64,000 nucleotides of DNA from DAOUJI01 sp965224415 (GCA_965224415.1 CBDCZB010000004.1:1040739-1104738), one strand, 5' to 3'; positions 46,769 through 56,308 are shown, counted from the first letter of the stretch. Numbers and translations are program-made. The notes: a model not told the origin generated them from the sequence alone.

Positions 46769-46802
46769 AATGGGACTGTAGACAGTACTGTGTTTGAACT
46801 AG

Positions 46803-47614
46803 GGCCTGTTCACACTATTGGGTTGAATATGATATCATTGGAGGATGGAACTTACAGAAGCTCAATACGAACGAATAGCTCCTTGTCTGCCGGTGCAACG
46901 CGGCAACGTGAGCATGTCGAACCTCCAAGTCCTCAACGCAATTCTGTACGTCGCCGAGCATGGTTGCAAGTGGCGGGGCTTGCCTCCGAGGTTTGGCTCC
47001 TGGCACACAGTCTATACCCGCATGAACCGCTGGTCCAAAAACGGAGTCCTCAATCGGGTGTTCGAACACCTTCAACGAGAGCAGATAGTGCGCATCAATA
47101 TCGAGGCGGTTTCGGTGGACAGCACGATTGTCAAGGTGCATCCCGATGGCACGGGCGCGTTAAAAAAAACGGACCGCAGTCCATCGGCAAGTCCCGGGGA
47201 GGATGGACCACCAAGATTCATATGGTTGCCGCAGATGCTCGAACGGCTCTGATGTTCTCCCTCTCCGCCGGACAAGCCCACGACGCGCCTGAAGGACGCA
47301 AGCTGCTCAACCGTCTTGGGCCACAGCGAGAGAACTTGTCTATAGTGATGGATCGTGCATACGAGGGCAACGAGACACGCCAACTCGCATTGGCGCTGGG
47401 ATTCACTCCCGTCGTTCCGCCGTCCTCGACACGGTTCTCCCCATGGACGTACGACATGGAGATGTACAAGAGACGCAACGAAGTTGAGCGCTTGTTCCGG
47501 CGATTGAAGGGCTTTCGCCGTATCTTCTCTCGCTTCGAGAAGCTGGATGTGCTCTTCCTAGGCTTCATCCTACTCACTCTTATAGTCGATGCGTTGCGTT
47601 AGTGTGAACAGGCC
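46803..47614 (+). mobile_element. IS5-family (IS427-like) insertion sequence, complete
   Basis: 812 bp with perfect 15-bp inverted repeats GGCCTGTTCACACTA at both ends and a CTAG target duplication (46799-46802, 47615-47618), typical of IS427-group elements. Carries one transposase in two frames overlapping at an A8 run. Perfect ends and target duplication indicate a recent insertion. Confidence 0.93.
46845..47602 (+). CDS. IS5-family transposase made by -1 frameshift
   Basis: OrfA starts at 46845 (MELTEAQYERIAPCLPVQRG) and covers the DUF4096 region and first catalytic Asp (SVDSTIVKVHPDG). At A8 (47162-47169, codons tta-aaa-aaa-acg) a -1 shift yields KKNGPQSIGKSRGGWTTKIH and the rest of the DDE domain (VMDRAYEGNETR; the Glu within RRNEVERLFRRLKGFRRIFS), ending at 47602. 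Joined length ~252 residues, normal. All catalytic residues present. Confidence 0.92.
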
Positions 47615-47632
47615 CTAGTCGAAGTCCTCATA

Positions 47633-48088
47633 GTGCAGTTGAAACGGTCGGTCGTGGTTCTTGTTGATGAAGACGCTAGGCGTAGTCCCGGCAGGATGAA
47701 CGAAGAGTGGCTCTCAAGTATGCAGCTTTCTGAGGGCACCAACGGATTCTTCACTGGCACAAAGGAATTCGAGGATGCCTTTGACGATGAAGTGTGGTTA
47801 CGAGTCGCGAAGGAGCGTTTCCCGCTCAACGACGATACAGAATGGCAGCTCAGCGATATAGCCGATGTGCGCGGCAGTGAACACGGAATGGGACAGGCTC
47901 TTGAAAGCCTGTTCTCACGGCGCTTACATGATCGGGTAACCAAGCCTCAAATAGGTGAGGCACTAGCTCGCACGGTTACCGAAGAAGAGATCCCCGAGGC
48001 AATTCGCAAGGCTGTCTCAGCAGCCTTGCGAATCTCCAAAGATGATAGAGGAAGACATGATGGATCAACGGATTTGCCAGGCAATTAA
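47633..48088 (+). pseudogene. OLD-family ATPase/nuclease, C-terminal TOPRIM-like remnant
   Basis: 151 residues, apparent GTG start, but it reads as a protein tail: VVVLVDEDARRSPGRMNEEW is the second acidic TOPRIM strand, TKEFEDAFDD a conserved E/D block, and KPQIGEALARTVTEEEIPEA the usual C-terminal end of OLD-type ATP-dependent endonucleases. The ATPase half is missing. DNA left of the IS5 insertion is unrelated, so truncation predates the IS. Overlaps the start of the WYL-like gene by 32 bp. Confidence 0.5.
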
Positions 48089-48350
48089 GTCAAAACACCT
48101 CCTTGAGTTCAACTACGATGGACTCCCACGCGAGATTGAGCCCCACGCTCATGGGACTTCCTCAACGGGAAAGGAAGTCATCCGAGGTTTCCAAACTGCC
48201 GGGCAGAGCTCAAGCGGACCCTTGGGGTGGCGTATGTGGGAAGTGGCCAAGATGCAGTCGTTCTGTGTCTCAGAGTCAACCTTCGCAGAACCACGTCCCG
48301 ATTATGTCCAAGGAGACTCTCATATGCATCCCGTGCACTGCGAGCTCTAA
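48057..48350 (+). CDS. WYL-like small protein
   Basis: 97 residues from ATG 48057 (AGAGGA five bases upstream). HLLEFNYDGLPREIEPHAHG, then VIRGFQTAGQSSSGPLGWRM and a C-terminal RPDYVQG form a beta-barrel pattern of single-domain WYL-like proteins often found beside defence or restriction genes. Their role is thought to be ligand-dependent regulation; specific function unknown. Overlaps the OLD-like remnant, so they were probably one operon. Confidence 0.6.
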   Translation: MMDQRICQAIKSKHLLEFNYDGLPREIEPHAHGTSSTGKEVIRGFQTAGQSSSGPLGWRMWEVAKMQSFCVSESTFAEPRPDYVQGDSHMHPVHCEL

Positions 48351-48712
48351 CTGTTCTTTAGCTATAGGCCTCTCATCGACCAAGGCGGAACAATGCGATT
48401 TCACGCCTTGTCTGGATGCGGTGCAACTTGGTGGGCCTAAGGGGACTGTACGCAGTGCTGTATTCGGACCGGTCGTTGTGCTCCAAGAGCCAGAGCATAA
48501 CGAGACTGGTCTGGTTAGACAAAATATACTGGTAGACAGCCAAGCAGGAGGGCGTCACGAACAGCGATGCCCTCAACTTACCTTCGGATATATTGGCACG
48601 GGTCCAGAAAGCGGCACGCCCTCGCTTCCAATCCGTCCCTGCCCTTGTCGGCGTAACATAGGGGGTGATACAACTATCGAGGACGGGTCGGAATGTCGCG
48701 GGAAGGACTCCT
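48351..48712. other. intergenic with one dispersed repeat copy
   Basis: No gene supported. 48430-48472 is another ggtgggcctaaggggactg...cagtgctgtattcgg repeat copy. A ribosome site for the next gene (GGAAGGA) lies at 48700-48706. Confidence 0.5.
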
Positions 48713-50321
48713 GTGAGTAGGCTCATACGTCATTTCGGAGCGCTGGCGGCCGGGTTTATGGTGGCTGGCGCCGTGGCCTGCTCGGGTACGGGAGAGCCGA
48801 CCGGACCGGGTGAGAGCGCACCGACGGCTTCATCCACACAGACCGCGACGGCTGCGCCGACCCCTACCGAAACGCCGGAGCTTACGGCAGCAGTCACCCC
48901 GACCCTGCCGGAGCCGACGGCGGCGCAGGAGCCGACGGCGGCGCAGGCGCCGACTCCCTCGACGGACTACGACCCCAACGAGAACATGTACAGGCTCTTC
49001 TCGGGGCGGGACCACAGCCCTGAGGAAACACGCGAGGCGATCACACTCGCCGTCGCCAACAACGACAAGTCGATGGTCCCGCTCTTGATCGAGATGCTCC
49101 GCTTCTTCGGGGACTGGGATCTGGTCATAGAGACCAACACGGCCCTCTCGGTGATAACTCCGGGAGTTCGGGGACGTCTCGGGGGCGTGGAACGAGTGGA
49201 TGGAGTGGCTGGGCAAGAACGCCGACGAGTACCGTCCCCCCGACGGGTACGTGCGGTGGAAGAGCGAGCTCATGAGCCTGATCGATCCCAGGTTCGGCGA
49301 GTTCCTGGATCCGGCGGCGCAGGGCTCGCGGATAAACGTATCCGAGATCGCGTGGGGAGGCGTCCGGCCCGACGGGATCCCGGACCTTCAGAACGCCCCT
49401 ATCCTTCCGGCGAGCGAACAGGACTACCTGCAGCCGAGCGACCGGGTCTTCGGCGTGTCCATCAACGGAGAGCACAGGGCTTACCCGCTCCGCATCGTGA
49501 ACGCCCACGAGATGGCCAACGACGTTTTGGGAGGCGAACCCATCGCACTGGCCTATTGAACGCTTTGCGGCACCGGAATCGTGTATTCCGCCAAGATCAA
49601 CGGAGAGCCAACCACCTTCGGCACGTCGGGGATGTTGTATCGCAGCAACAAGGTAATGTACGACCGGCTGACCAACTCGCTCTGGAACCATCTCACAGGC
49701 GAGCCTGTGATAGGGCCGTTGTGGGACTCGGGGATAAAGCTCGACTTCTTCCCGGTCCTCCTCACGACGTGGGAGGAGTGGCTGGAGCTTCATCCCGACA
49801 CGACTGTCCTGGACCAGCAGACGGGTCTGTATCCCGCCGAATTCTACGCGGCTGAGGAGGACCCGCAGGCGATCTACTACGCCTACTTCAACGCGCCTGA
49901 GACGATGTTCCCGGTCCCTTACCGGGACGACCGGCTTGAAACAAAGGATGTCGTGCTAGGGGTCCAGCTGAACGACAGCTACAAGGCCTACTCCTCCGCA
50001 GCGCTGCGGGAGAGCCGGATAGTGAACGACGCGGTGGGAGGCGAGGAGATATTGGTGCTTGGGTCGGGCGCAAGCCAGGGCGCGAGGGCCTATTACCGCG
50101 GCGACAGGTCGTTCAAGCTGGCGCCGAACGACGGCGGCGATCACCTTGCCATCCCATCCGTGATAGCGGACGCCGACGGTGGGACATGGCAAGTGACCGA
50201 GGAGTTTCTGGTCAACACGGCAGACGAGTCGGAGAAGCTCGCGCGGATACCCACGCACATGTCGTTCTGGTTCGGATGGTTCCAGTTCCACCCGGACACG
50301 GAGTTGTACACGGGACCCTGA
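48713..50321 (+). CDS. DUF3179 lipoprotein, candidate selenoprotein (in-frame UGA at 49557)
   Basis: GTG start with GGAAGGA five bases upstream; lipoprotein signal with lipobox (AGAVAC, Cys23) and a Thr/Ala/Pro linker. A helical region follows (PEETREAITLAVANNDKSMV), a one-base frame break near 49157, then LREFGDVSGAWNEWMEWL and the DUF3179 domain (SDRVFGVSINGEHRAYPLRI). DUF3179 proteins have a YC-P/T-LC motif; here it is Y-UGA-T-L-C-G-T-G, UGA exactly on the first Cys, after which the domain continues intact (MLYRSNKVMYDRLTNSLWNH) to HPDTELYTGP. A SECIS-like hairpin follows the UGA. Read as selenocysteine this is a U-x-x-C redox motif. The upstream frame break is unexplained and leaves pseudogene as the alternative. 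Confidence 0.7.
49557..49592 (+). promoter_or_regulatory. UGA with bacterial SECIS-like hairpin
   Basis: UGA at 49557-49559. Downstream, GGAAU (49575-49579) pairs perfectly with AUUCC (49585-49589) around loop CGUGU, extended by GGC/GCC (49569-49571, 49590-49592) across a 3-base bulge. The loop starts 20 bases after the UGA and has G in its second position, within the general bacterial SECIS model (loop 16-37 bases downstream, G in the first two loop positions). Confidence 0.6.
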
Positions 50322-50657
50322 CCGTGGGTCCGCCTCGAAGGGGCCGCGCGGTAGTCACAAGGCGCTCCGACACATCAACGACCAACAATGCGGGCGGCGC
50401 GGGAGCCGCTAACGCTTTTCCGCGCGACTAAGGAGGCTGTCGTGGGCTTGGGTTGGTTGGTGCGAAATAGTTGGCGGCAATCGGAGTCGAGTTAGGGAAC
50501 CTCTGAACAACTCGGTGTGGGTTGTACAGGATGGGAATTAGGGAGATTGTTGGAGACTTACAAGCCTCTCAGGGCGTTCTCACGCCCGACAAGGCAACGA
50601 ATCAGCGGCGTCCCGCCGGACCCCCAAGCCCCGGTCACCGCAATGCGGTATGGGTTC
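50322..50657. other. intergenic, nothing recognised
   Basis: Convergent intergenic region between the DUF3179 gene and the sugar-acid operon; no gene or clear terminator seen. Confidence 0.5.
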
Positions 50658-51029
50658 TCACCTGTCCGCAACTTCGTCGATGAAATCGAACCTCAAGGTG
50701 CCCATCCCCGGAACGTCGAACCCCATCTCTACAGTGTGCACTCCCGGTTCCAGAGGTCCGCCGTCGGTCCAGATGGTGATCGTCTTGTTGACTTCTAATG
50801 TGAAGGTGTTGTCGGGGGATACGGCGCTGAAGGGGGTCTCCTGGCCCTCGATAATGAAGTGGCTCCGCTCGGCCGGAATCTCTTCGCCGTCGAGCTTCAA
50901 CGGCCACACCTTTTGTGCGTAGCCGGAGCCCAAGCTGTTCCTGAGCTCGAACTCGAAGCCTCCCGCGGTTTTCTTCAAGCTGCCCTTCACGTACAAGCGG
51001 CGAAGGAGAAATCCAGGTACGGATACCAT
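50658..51029 (-). CDS. conserved hypothetical protein
   Basis: 123 residues (MVSVPGFLLRRLYVKGSLKK), all-beta pattern: FEFELRNSLGSGYAQKVWPL, then LEVNKTITIWTDGGPLEPGV and a closing FDVPGMGTLRFDF strand. Proteins with this beginning and a strong beta-sandwich pattern occur in various prokaryotes without known function. Last gene of the operon with the aldolase 39 bp upstream. Confidence 0.65.
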   Translation of the reverse strand: MVSVPGFLLRRLYVKGSLKKTAGGFEFELRNSLGSGYAQKVWPLKLDGEEIPAERSHFIIEGQETPFSAVSPDNTFTLEVNKTITIWTDGGPLEPGVHTVEMGFDVPGMGTLRFDFIDEVADR

Positions 51030-51068
51030 GTGCCAGTCCTCGACAGTTTAGAGTCGGTTGCTATGAGT

Positions 51069-51728
51069 CTAGCGCATTCTCTCGCGGCGGGAAGCCCTTC
51101 GCATCTCGAATATGGCGGCCTCGGACTCCGCCACCTCGTCTGGCAGGGCGGTGGGACGTCCCAAAATGGATGACATGACGAATATCTTGGCGGCCCGCTC
51201 GGTCAGTATCGACGCATCCAGCGCGGCTTCAGGGGTTGCCCCCACTGCGACAGCCCCGTGATTTCGGATGAGCGCGGCGTCGCGATTCCCCAGGGCCGCG
51301 CATACACGTTCGGCCAGCTCCTCCGAGGCCGGGGGGGCGTAGTCGGACACCCTCACCTCTCCCCCTAGGGCCACCACCATCTCATCCACAATAGGCGGTA
51401 TCCCCAGGCCTGCCACTGCGACGGCGCTTGAATACACCGCGTGGGTGTGGACGATGCCCCCGACGTCTGGGCGTGCTTCGTAGATGGCGACGTGCAGCAG
51501 GGACTCGGATGACGGGATCAGGTCCCCCTCGACAGGATACAGGTCGCCGTCCACAACGACGATGTCGTCCGCCGACATCCCTTCGTAACTCCTGCCCATC
51601 GGCGTGATCGCGAATAGAGCGTCGGGCAGCCGTGCGCTCACGTTGCCGCTCGTCCCGGATACGAGGCCGAGTTCGGCCATCTTCCTGGCGACCTCGGCGA
51701 CCCGCCTCTTCGCTGCGTCCATGCTCAT
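51069..51728 (-). CDS. class II aldolase/adducin-family protein
   Basis: 219 residues of the L-fuculose-phosphate/ribulose-phosphate aldolase family. GTSGNVSARLPDALFAITPM is the phosphate-binding N-terminal block, SSESLLHVAIYEARPDVGGI carries the catalytic Glu, and VHTHAVYSSAV supplies two zinc His residues; a third His lies in IRNHGAVAVG. Would cleave a ketose- or sugar-acid phosphate. Nine bases downstream of the FGGY kinase that presumably makes its substrate. Confidence 0.88.
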   Translation of the reverse strand: MSMDAAKRRVAEVARKMAELGLVSGTSGNVSARLPDALFAITPMGRSYEGMSADDIVVVDGDLYPVEGDLIPSSESLLHVAIYEARPDVGGIVHTHAVYSSAVAVAGLGIPPIVDEMVVALGGEVRVSDYAPPASEELAERVCAALGNRDAALIRNHGAVAVGATPEAALDASILTERAAKIFVMSSILGRPTALPDEVAESEAAIFEMRRASRRERMR

Positions 51729-51737
51729 TGCAGGGTC

Positions 51738-53240
51738 CTATATTCCGGCCGATTCCAGGTGTTCGGCCATTTCGGTCCAGCGTCTGTAGTGGGCGTCGTA
51801 CTCTGCCGATTCGACGGGTCCCGGCTCGATTGTCGTCGTTGTCGCACTCGCCTCCGCCTCGCCTGGAATCGAATCGAGACCGCCCAGGGCCGCCGCTGCT
51901 GTGACATACGCACCCGTGGCCGTTACATTCGGGGCCGAGGCCACTTCCACCGGTCGTCCCAGCACGTTGGGCAGCATTTCCACCCATGAGGACGTGGCTA
52001 TCATACCCCCTCCCAACGCTATTTTGGATACGGGGATGCCGCTCACGCATTCCAGCTGTTCCAGATTCGCCCGCACAGCAAACGCTATGGACTCAAGGGC
52101 CGCCCTTGCCAAGCGCCCGCGTCCGATGCCGTTGAAGGTCATGGGCACGGGGAAGATGAACCCGCCTGCCCGCAGACCGACCCTTCCCATGTCCATTCGG
52201 GAAGCTCCCAAGTAGGCCAGGACACCATCCGATCCAGCCGGCGCCTCATGCGCGGCTGCGTCCATGCTGTCAAACGGCCTGACCTCTCCCGCCCACATAG
52301 TATCGGCGAGCCAGCGGTACGAGTTGCCCGCATCGCCGCATGTGCTCTCGATACTCCACAGGCCCTCCTCCACGTAACAGCTCGTCCAAGTCCGTCGCCC
52401 TTTGTCGAACGTGGGCACGTCAGTGAGCATGAGCAGCGGTATGCTCCATCCCGCGACGATGCCCACCTGTCCCGCGTGGCTGACTCCGAGTCCCAGAAGG
52501 CCGCATTGAGTATCGGCGGGTGATACGACGACGGGGACGCCCTCTGGAATGCCGGTGCGGTTTGCGGCTTCGCGCCGCACGTTCCCGATCACGGCGCCCG
52601 CCCGCTCGATGGGAACGGAGCCGTCCAGCCGGACCCCCAGCTCATCAAACAGCCCCATGCACCATCGTCCCTCGCGAATGTCGAGCAGCCCGGTCTCGGC
52701 TGCCAATGTGGGCTCGCTTACAAGCTCTCCCGAGAGCTTCCACCGCAACCAGTCCGCCAGCGTGACCACACGGTCGATCCTGTCATAGATATCCGGCTTA
52801 TGATTCATGAACCAGCGCAGCTTTGCGGGCGCGAACAGGAAGGACGGCAGCCTTCCCGTCACCTCGTAGACTCGGTCCCCCATCACATCGTCGATGGCCG
52901 CTCCCTCGAAGACCGCCCTTAGGTCTACGTTCGGGCCTGCGTACAGGACGTGGTCCTCACTGTCGAGGAACACGACTCCCTGACGCTGGCTTGTGACCGT
53001 GATGGCCGCAATCCGTTGGGCATCGACACTGCTGTTGCCGACGCACTCTGCTATGAGCCTCGCCGTCGAGTCCCAGACACCCTCCGCGTCTAGCTCCCGC
53101 GCATACGGTGAAGGCACGTCTGGGGCAACGTAGCTCCAAGCCGTGGAGCGCTGAACGACTGCCTCACCGTTCGAGTCGAACAAGAAGCAACGAATCCGGG
53201 TCGAACCGGCGTCCACGACGACAATGGCCCTGTCGCTCAC
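51738..53240 (-). CDS. FGGY-family carbohydrate kinase
   Basis: About 500 residues. N-terminal ATPase half (IVVVDAGSTRIRCFLFDSNG; ITVTSQRQGVVFLD) and C-terminal half (IALGGGMIATSSWVEMLPNV; ATGAYVTAAAALGG). Substrate-site region DWLRWKLSGELVSEPTLAAE is like xylulokinase-group members. The GTG at 53240 overlaps the upstream stop (GTGA), giving translational coupling; a TTG at 53252 is the alternative. Phosphorylates a sugar or polyol before the class II aldolase step; exact sugar unknown. Confidence 0.88.
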   Translation of the reverse strand: MSDRAIVVVDAGSTRIRCFLFDSNGEAVVQRSTAWSYVAPDVPSPYARELDAEGVWDSTARLIAECVGNSSVDAQRIAAITVTSQRQGVVFLDSEDHVLYAGPNVDLRAVFEGAAIDDVMGDRVYEVTGRLPSFLFAPAKLRWFMNHKPDIYDRIDRVVTLADWLRWKLSGELVSEPTLAAETGLLDIREGRWCMGLFDELGVRLDGSVPIERAGAVIGNVRREAANRTGIPEGVPVVVSPADTQCGLLGLGVSHAGQVGIVAGWSIPLLMLTDVPTFDKGRRTWTSCYVEEGLWSIESTCGDAGNSYRWLADTMWAGEVRPFDSMDAAAHEAPAGSDGVLAYLGASRMDMGRVGLRAGGFIFPVPMTFNGIGRGRLARAALESIAFAVRANLEQLECVSGIPVSKIALGGGMIATSSWVEMLPNVLGRPVEVASAPNVTATGAYVTAAAALGGLDSIPGEAEASATTTTIEPGPVESAEYDAHYRRWTEMAEHLESAGI

Positions 53241-54250
53241 TGTGCTTCCCAAACGGCGGGGTTGACCAGATTCAACGGCCTCTTGCGATCCAGGAAGCGC
53301 AAAATATCGGCGGCCATCATCTTGGAATACCGCTCGATAGTCTCATCCGTCGCTCCGCCCACGTGGGGCGTTAGAATCACGTTGTCGAGCGGCAGCAACG
53401 GGTGATCGGGAACGATGGGATGAGACTCGAAGACATCGAGCGCGGCCCCCGCGATCTTCCTGCTTTCGAGTACGGTCACAAGGCCATCCCTGTCCACTAT
53501 CCTCGCGTCGGAGAGGTTCACCAGGTACGCCGTCGGCTTCATGAGCGCGAGCTTGCGGGAGTCTATCAGGCCCTCGGTCTGGACGGTCAGCGGCGCGTGA
53601 ATAGACACAAAGTCCGAGCCTGTCATCACCTCGTCCAGGTCATTCAGCCAGACGCCCGACGGAGGACTGTCCACATAGGGGTCGTACGCGATGCACGTCA
53701 TGCCGATTGCTCCCGCCATCTCCGCCAATCGTCGTCCGATAGCACCGAGCCCCACGATGCCCAGCGTCTTCCCCGCCAGTTCCACTCCCCGCATCTCCAC
53801 GTACGGCGCCAGGGGGTTGAGCCATCGACCGGCCTTAACGTAGTTGTGGCCCTCCGGTATGCGCCTCGCAAGGGCCAGCATCAGCCCAAGCGAGTGTTCC
53901 GCTACCGCTTGGGCGTTCCGCCCAGGAGTGTTGACGACGGCGACGCCGTTGGCAGTGGCGGCCTCGATATCGACGTGGTTTGTGGAGGCTCTGCAAATCC
54001 CCACGAACTTCAGATTCGGCGCCGCCTCAAACACCTCTTGGAATACGAAGTCCAACTCTATCACCAGGACCAAGGCCCCTAGATCATTCAGCCTCGCTGC
54101 CAGTTCGTCAGGGTCGTGCAGACGCCTCGACTCCATCCAGCTTTCGCATTCGACGTGGAGCTTGCCTTTGAGGCGCTGCACCTCCCGCTCCGCAAACGGC
54201 GCGAGAAACAACCCTCGGGGTTGTCCGTCCGATTCAACCGACCCCATCAC
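53237..54250 (-). CDS. D-2-hydroxyacid dehydrogenase
   Basis: 337 residues. NAD-binding GKTLGIVGLGAIGRRLAEMA, catalytic Arg in NLSDARIVD, Glu in GAALDVFESHPI, and the His in ILTPHVGGATDE. Cytoplasmic oxidoreductase interconverting 2-keto and D-2-hydroxy acids. First gene of the minus-strand operon with the FGGY kinase and class II aldolase, suggesting catabolism of a sugar acid or branched polyol. Confidence 0.9.
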   Translation of the reverse strand: MMGSVESDGQPRGLFLAPFAEREVQRLKGKLHVECESWMESRRLHDPDELAARLNDLGALVLVIELDFVFQEVFEAAPNLKFVGICRASTNHVDIEAATANGVAVVNTPGRNAQAVAEHSLGLMLALARRIPEGHNYVKAGRWLNPLAPYVEMRGVELAGKTLGIVGLGAIGRRLAEMAGAIGMTCIAYDPYVDSPPSGVWLNDLDEVMTGSDFVSIHAPLTVQTEGLIDSRKLALMKPTAYLVNLSDARIVDRDGLVTVLESRKIAGAALDVFESHPIVPDHPLLPLDNVILTPHVGGATDETIERYSKMMAADILRFLDRKRPLNLVNPAVWEAQ

Positions 54251-54387
54251 GATAGCTGTGCGTTGCCATGTAGGCTTGGGGCGAATCTCCTCTTCATCGG
54301 TGGGTGCAGATGGTCCATCGAGTCCTCTGTTGCATGTCTGTAGTGTAACTCAAAGCGAGATGGAGCAAATATCGTCAGCATACAGTC

Positions 54388-54597
54388 TTAGTATGGATAA
54401 AGCCCGCCGCCGCCGCAAACGTATTGTCCTTCACCTTCACAACTGTGGCACATCTGCGGCCACCCTATCGCCTCCTCGCCATCCGCCGCCTGTCCCACCA
54501 CCTCGAACTCCTCGGACTGGTCCATGACCTGCAGGACGACCCTCAAAATTGAATGCCCGTCAACGATCATCGCCCCTATGCGTTGGCCCTCTGACAT
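54388..54597 (-). pseudogene. response-regulator receiver, truncated
   Basis: 69 residues: IGAMIVDGHSILRVVLQVMD followed by EFEVVGQAADGEEAIG match the first half of a receiver domain, after which the frame leaves homology. The second acidic residue of the DD pair is Gly. No output domain. Remnant of a NarL-type two-component system; its kinase remnant lies just upstream. Confidence 0.5.
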
Positions 54598-54610
54598 CCT
54601 GGTCCTCCTC

Positions 54611-54700
54611 TCACGATCGTTCTAGCGGGATCACACAGGTCACGGTCGCGCCGCCCATGGCGCCTCTCTGTTCCACGACTAGACGCCGTCTCTGACATAG
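54611..54700 (-). pseudogene. histidine-kinase C-terminal remnant
   Basis: RRLVVEQRGAMGGATVTCVI then PLERS and a stop 13 bases before the receiver remnant. This is the usual end of an HATPase domain (G-G-A-T-V-x-x-x-I-P-L). Nothing recognisable upstream. Confidence 0.4.
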
Positions 54701-54860
54701 GTCCAACTGTCGAAGAGCTGCGGGGCGAGGTTCTGGGGTGCGCGCAGGAGAACAGCCACTGCTGCGGCAGCACTGGGCAGGGACGGGATGGTTACTGGTG
54801 GGCCGAAGTGTACCGTATTGCGGACTTCTCGTTGGGAAGTCCTAATATAAAGAGTCCAGT

Positions 54861-55049
54861 TTGGTGGAGTTCCATGAGTACTACTTTGATACCCGTCAAC
54901 ACGCGTTGTTGTACATTCTTGAAGAGTTTCGGGACGACGGATTCGTCCCTAACTGTGAATGGACTGAGTGGACGAATACGGGCAAGGGCGTGGAAGAGCG
55001 CGAATGTCTCCTGTGCCCCAAGGTAGAAGTCCGTGTCCTCGAGGTATAG
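54861..55049 (+). CDS. small hypothetical protein
   Basis: 62 residues, GTG start (MVEFHEYYFDTRQHALLYIL), Trp/Glu-rich middle and a C-terminal CLLCPKVEVRVLEV. Composition looks protein-like, but no family is recognised and the ribosome site is weak. Could be the end of a broken gene. Confidence 0.35.
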   Translation: MVEFHEYYFDTRQHALLYILEEFRDDGFVPNCEWTEWTNTGKGVEERECLLCPKVEVRVLEV

Positions 55050-55185
55050 GTGACCTGCCCCAGTCCCTAACGGCTATTGCAATCACATTATACAGTTGCG
55101 GTAATTGAACAGACAGTCAATCCCATTCCGGGTGTTGACCATCTGGTATGTGGAGCAGGTTGGTTCGGTGAAAGTGCTGGAACTA

Positions 55186-56308
55186 CGGATGAATTACTAG
55201 TCGGACAAGGCCCCAGCACACCGCTGAGCCGTCCTCCCGCAGCCCCCAAGTGAGATCTTCCCCGCTACTGATGGCCGTAAAGGTCTCACCCTCCGGCGGG
55301 GGTTGCCTGTCCATCCTCATCATCGCCCCAGCACACCGCTGAGCCGTCTTCCCGCAGTCCGCAGGTGCGCGCATACCCGCTGCTGATGGCCGCGAAGGTT
55401 TCACCCTCTGGCGGGCTTGCCTGTCCAACAACATCGCCCGTTAATATGTGCTCATTGGAGCCCCAGCACACCGCAGAGCCGTCTTCCCGCAACCCGCAGG
55501 TGTGCGCATACCCGCTGCTGATGGCCGTAAAGGTCTCACCCTCCGGCGGGGTTGCCTGTCCATCCTCATCATCGCCCCAGCACACCGCTGAGCCGTCTTC
55601 CCGCAGTCTGCAGGTGCGCGCATACCCGCTGCTGACGGCCGTAAAGGTCTCACCCTCCAGCGGGGTTGCCTGTCCATCCTCATCATCAGCCCAGCACACC
55701 GCAGAGCCGTCTTCCCGCAGCCCGCAGGTGTGTGCATACCCGCTGCTGATGGCCGCGAAGGCCACTCCTTCTGGGGGGCTTGCCCGTCCCAACTCGTCAG
55801 CGCCCCAGCACACCGCAGAGCCGTCTTCCCTCAGCCCACAAGTGTGATGCTCCCCGCTGCTGATGGCCCTGAAGGTCACTGTGACCCGTTGGCCGCCGTT
55901 GAGCGGGGTAAGGCCCTGGACGTCGGAAGGCTGCTCGTCCTTAACGGGCTCCGAGCTGGCTTCTTGAGGAGTCGCCGTTGCCGTCGGTTGTGCGGTGGCC
56001 GTTGCCTCCGCCGGAAGCTGAGCCGCCGGTTCGGAAGGCTGCTCATCCTTAGCGGGCTCCGAGCTGGCTTCTTGAGGAGTCGCCGTTGCCGTCGGTTGTG
56101 CGGTGGCTGTTGCCTCCGTCGAAAGCTGAGCCGCCGGTGTTGAATCATCCTTGGAGCAGGCCAGGATTGCGAACAGCGGCGCTAGGACGGCAAGGACGAT
56201 CAGCTTCGACAGGTTCGGCCTCTGCGGCTGAAAACGAGTGCCCTCTCGGAGCTTCAAGACTGTGCCCACCTTCTCCAACGATAGCTCTCCGTCACCCATT
56301 GCAATCAT
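55186..56308 (-). CDS. RCC1-repeat lipoprotein (frameshift near the C-terminus)
   Basis: Lipobox ILAC (Cys51) after a hydrophobic segment, Ala/Thr linkers with a duplicated block (AQLPAEATATAQPTATATPQ), then about seven RCC1-type repeats of ~40 residues (AISSGYAHTCGLREDGSAVC), presumably a beta-propeller outside the cell. The frame ends at 55286 (QATPAGG), but one extra G in a G run near 55297 (ggcggggg against ggcgggg in sister repeats) hides a last repeat that runs to about 55186 in another frame. Binding partner unknown. Confidence 0.8.
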
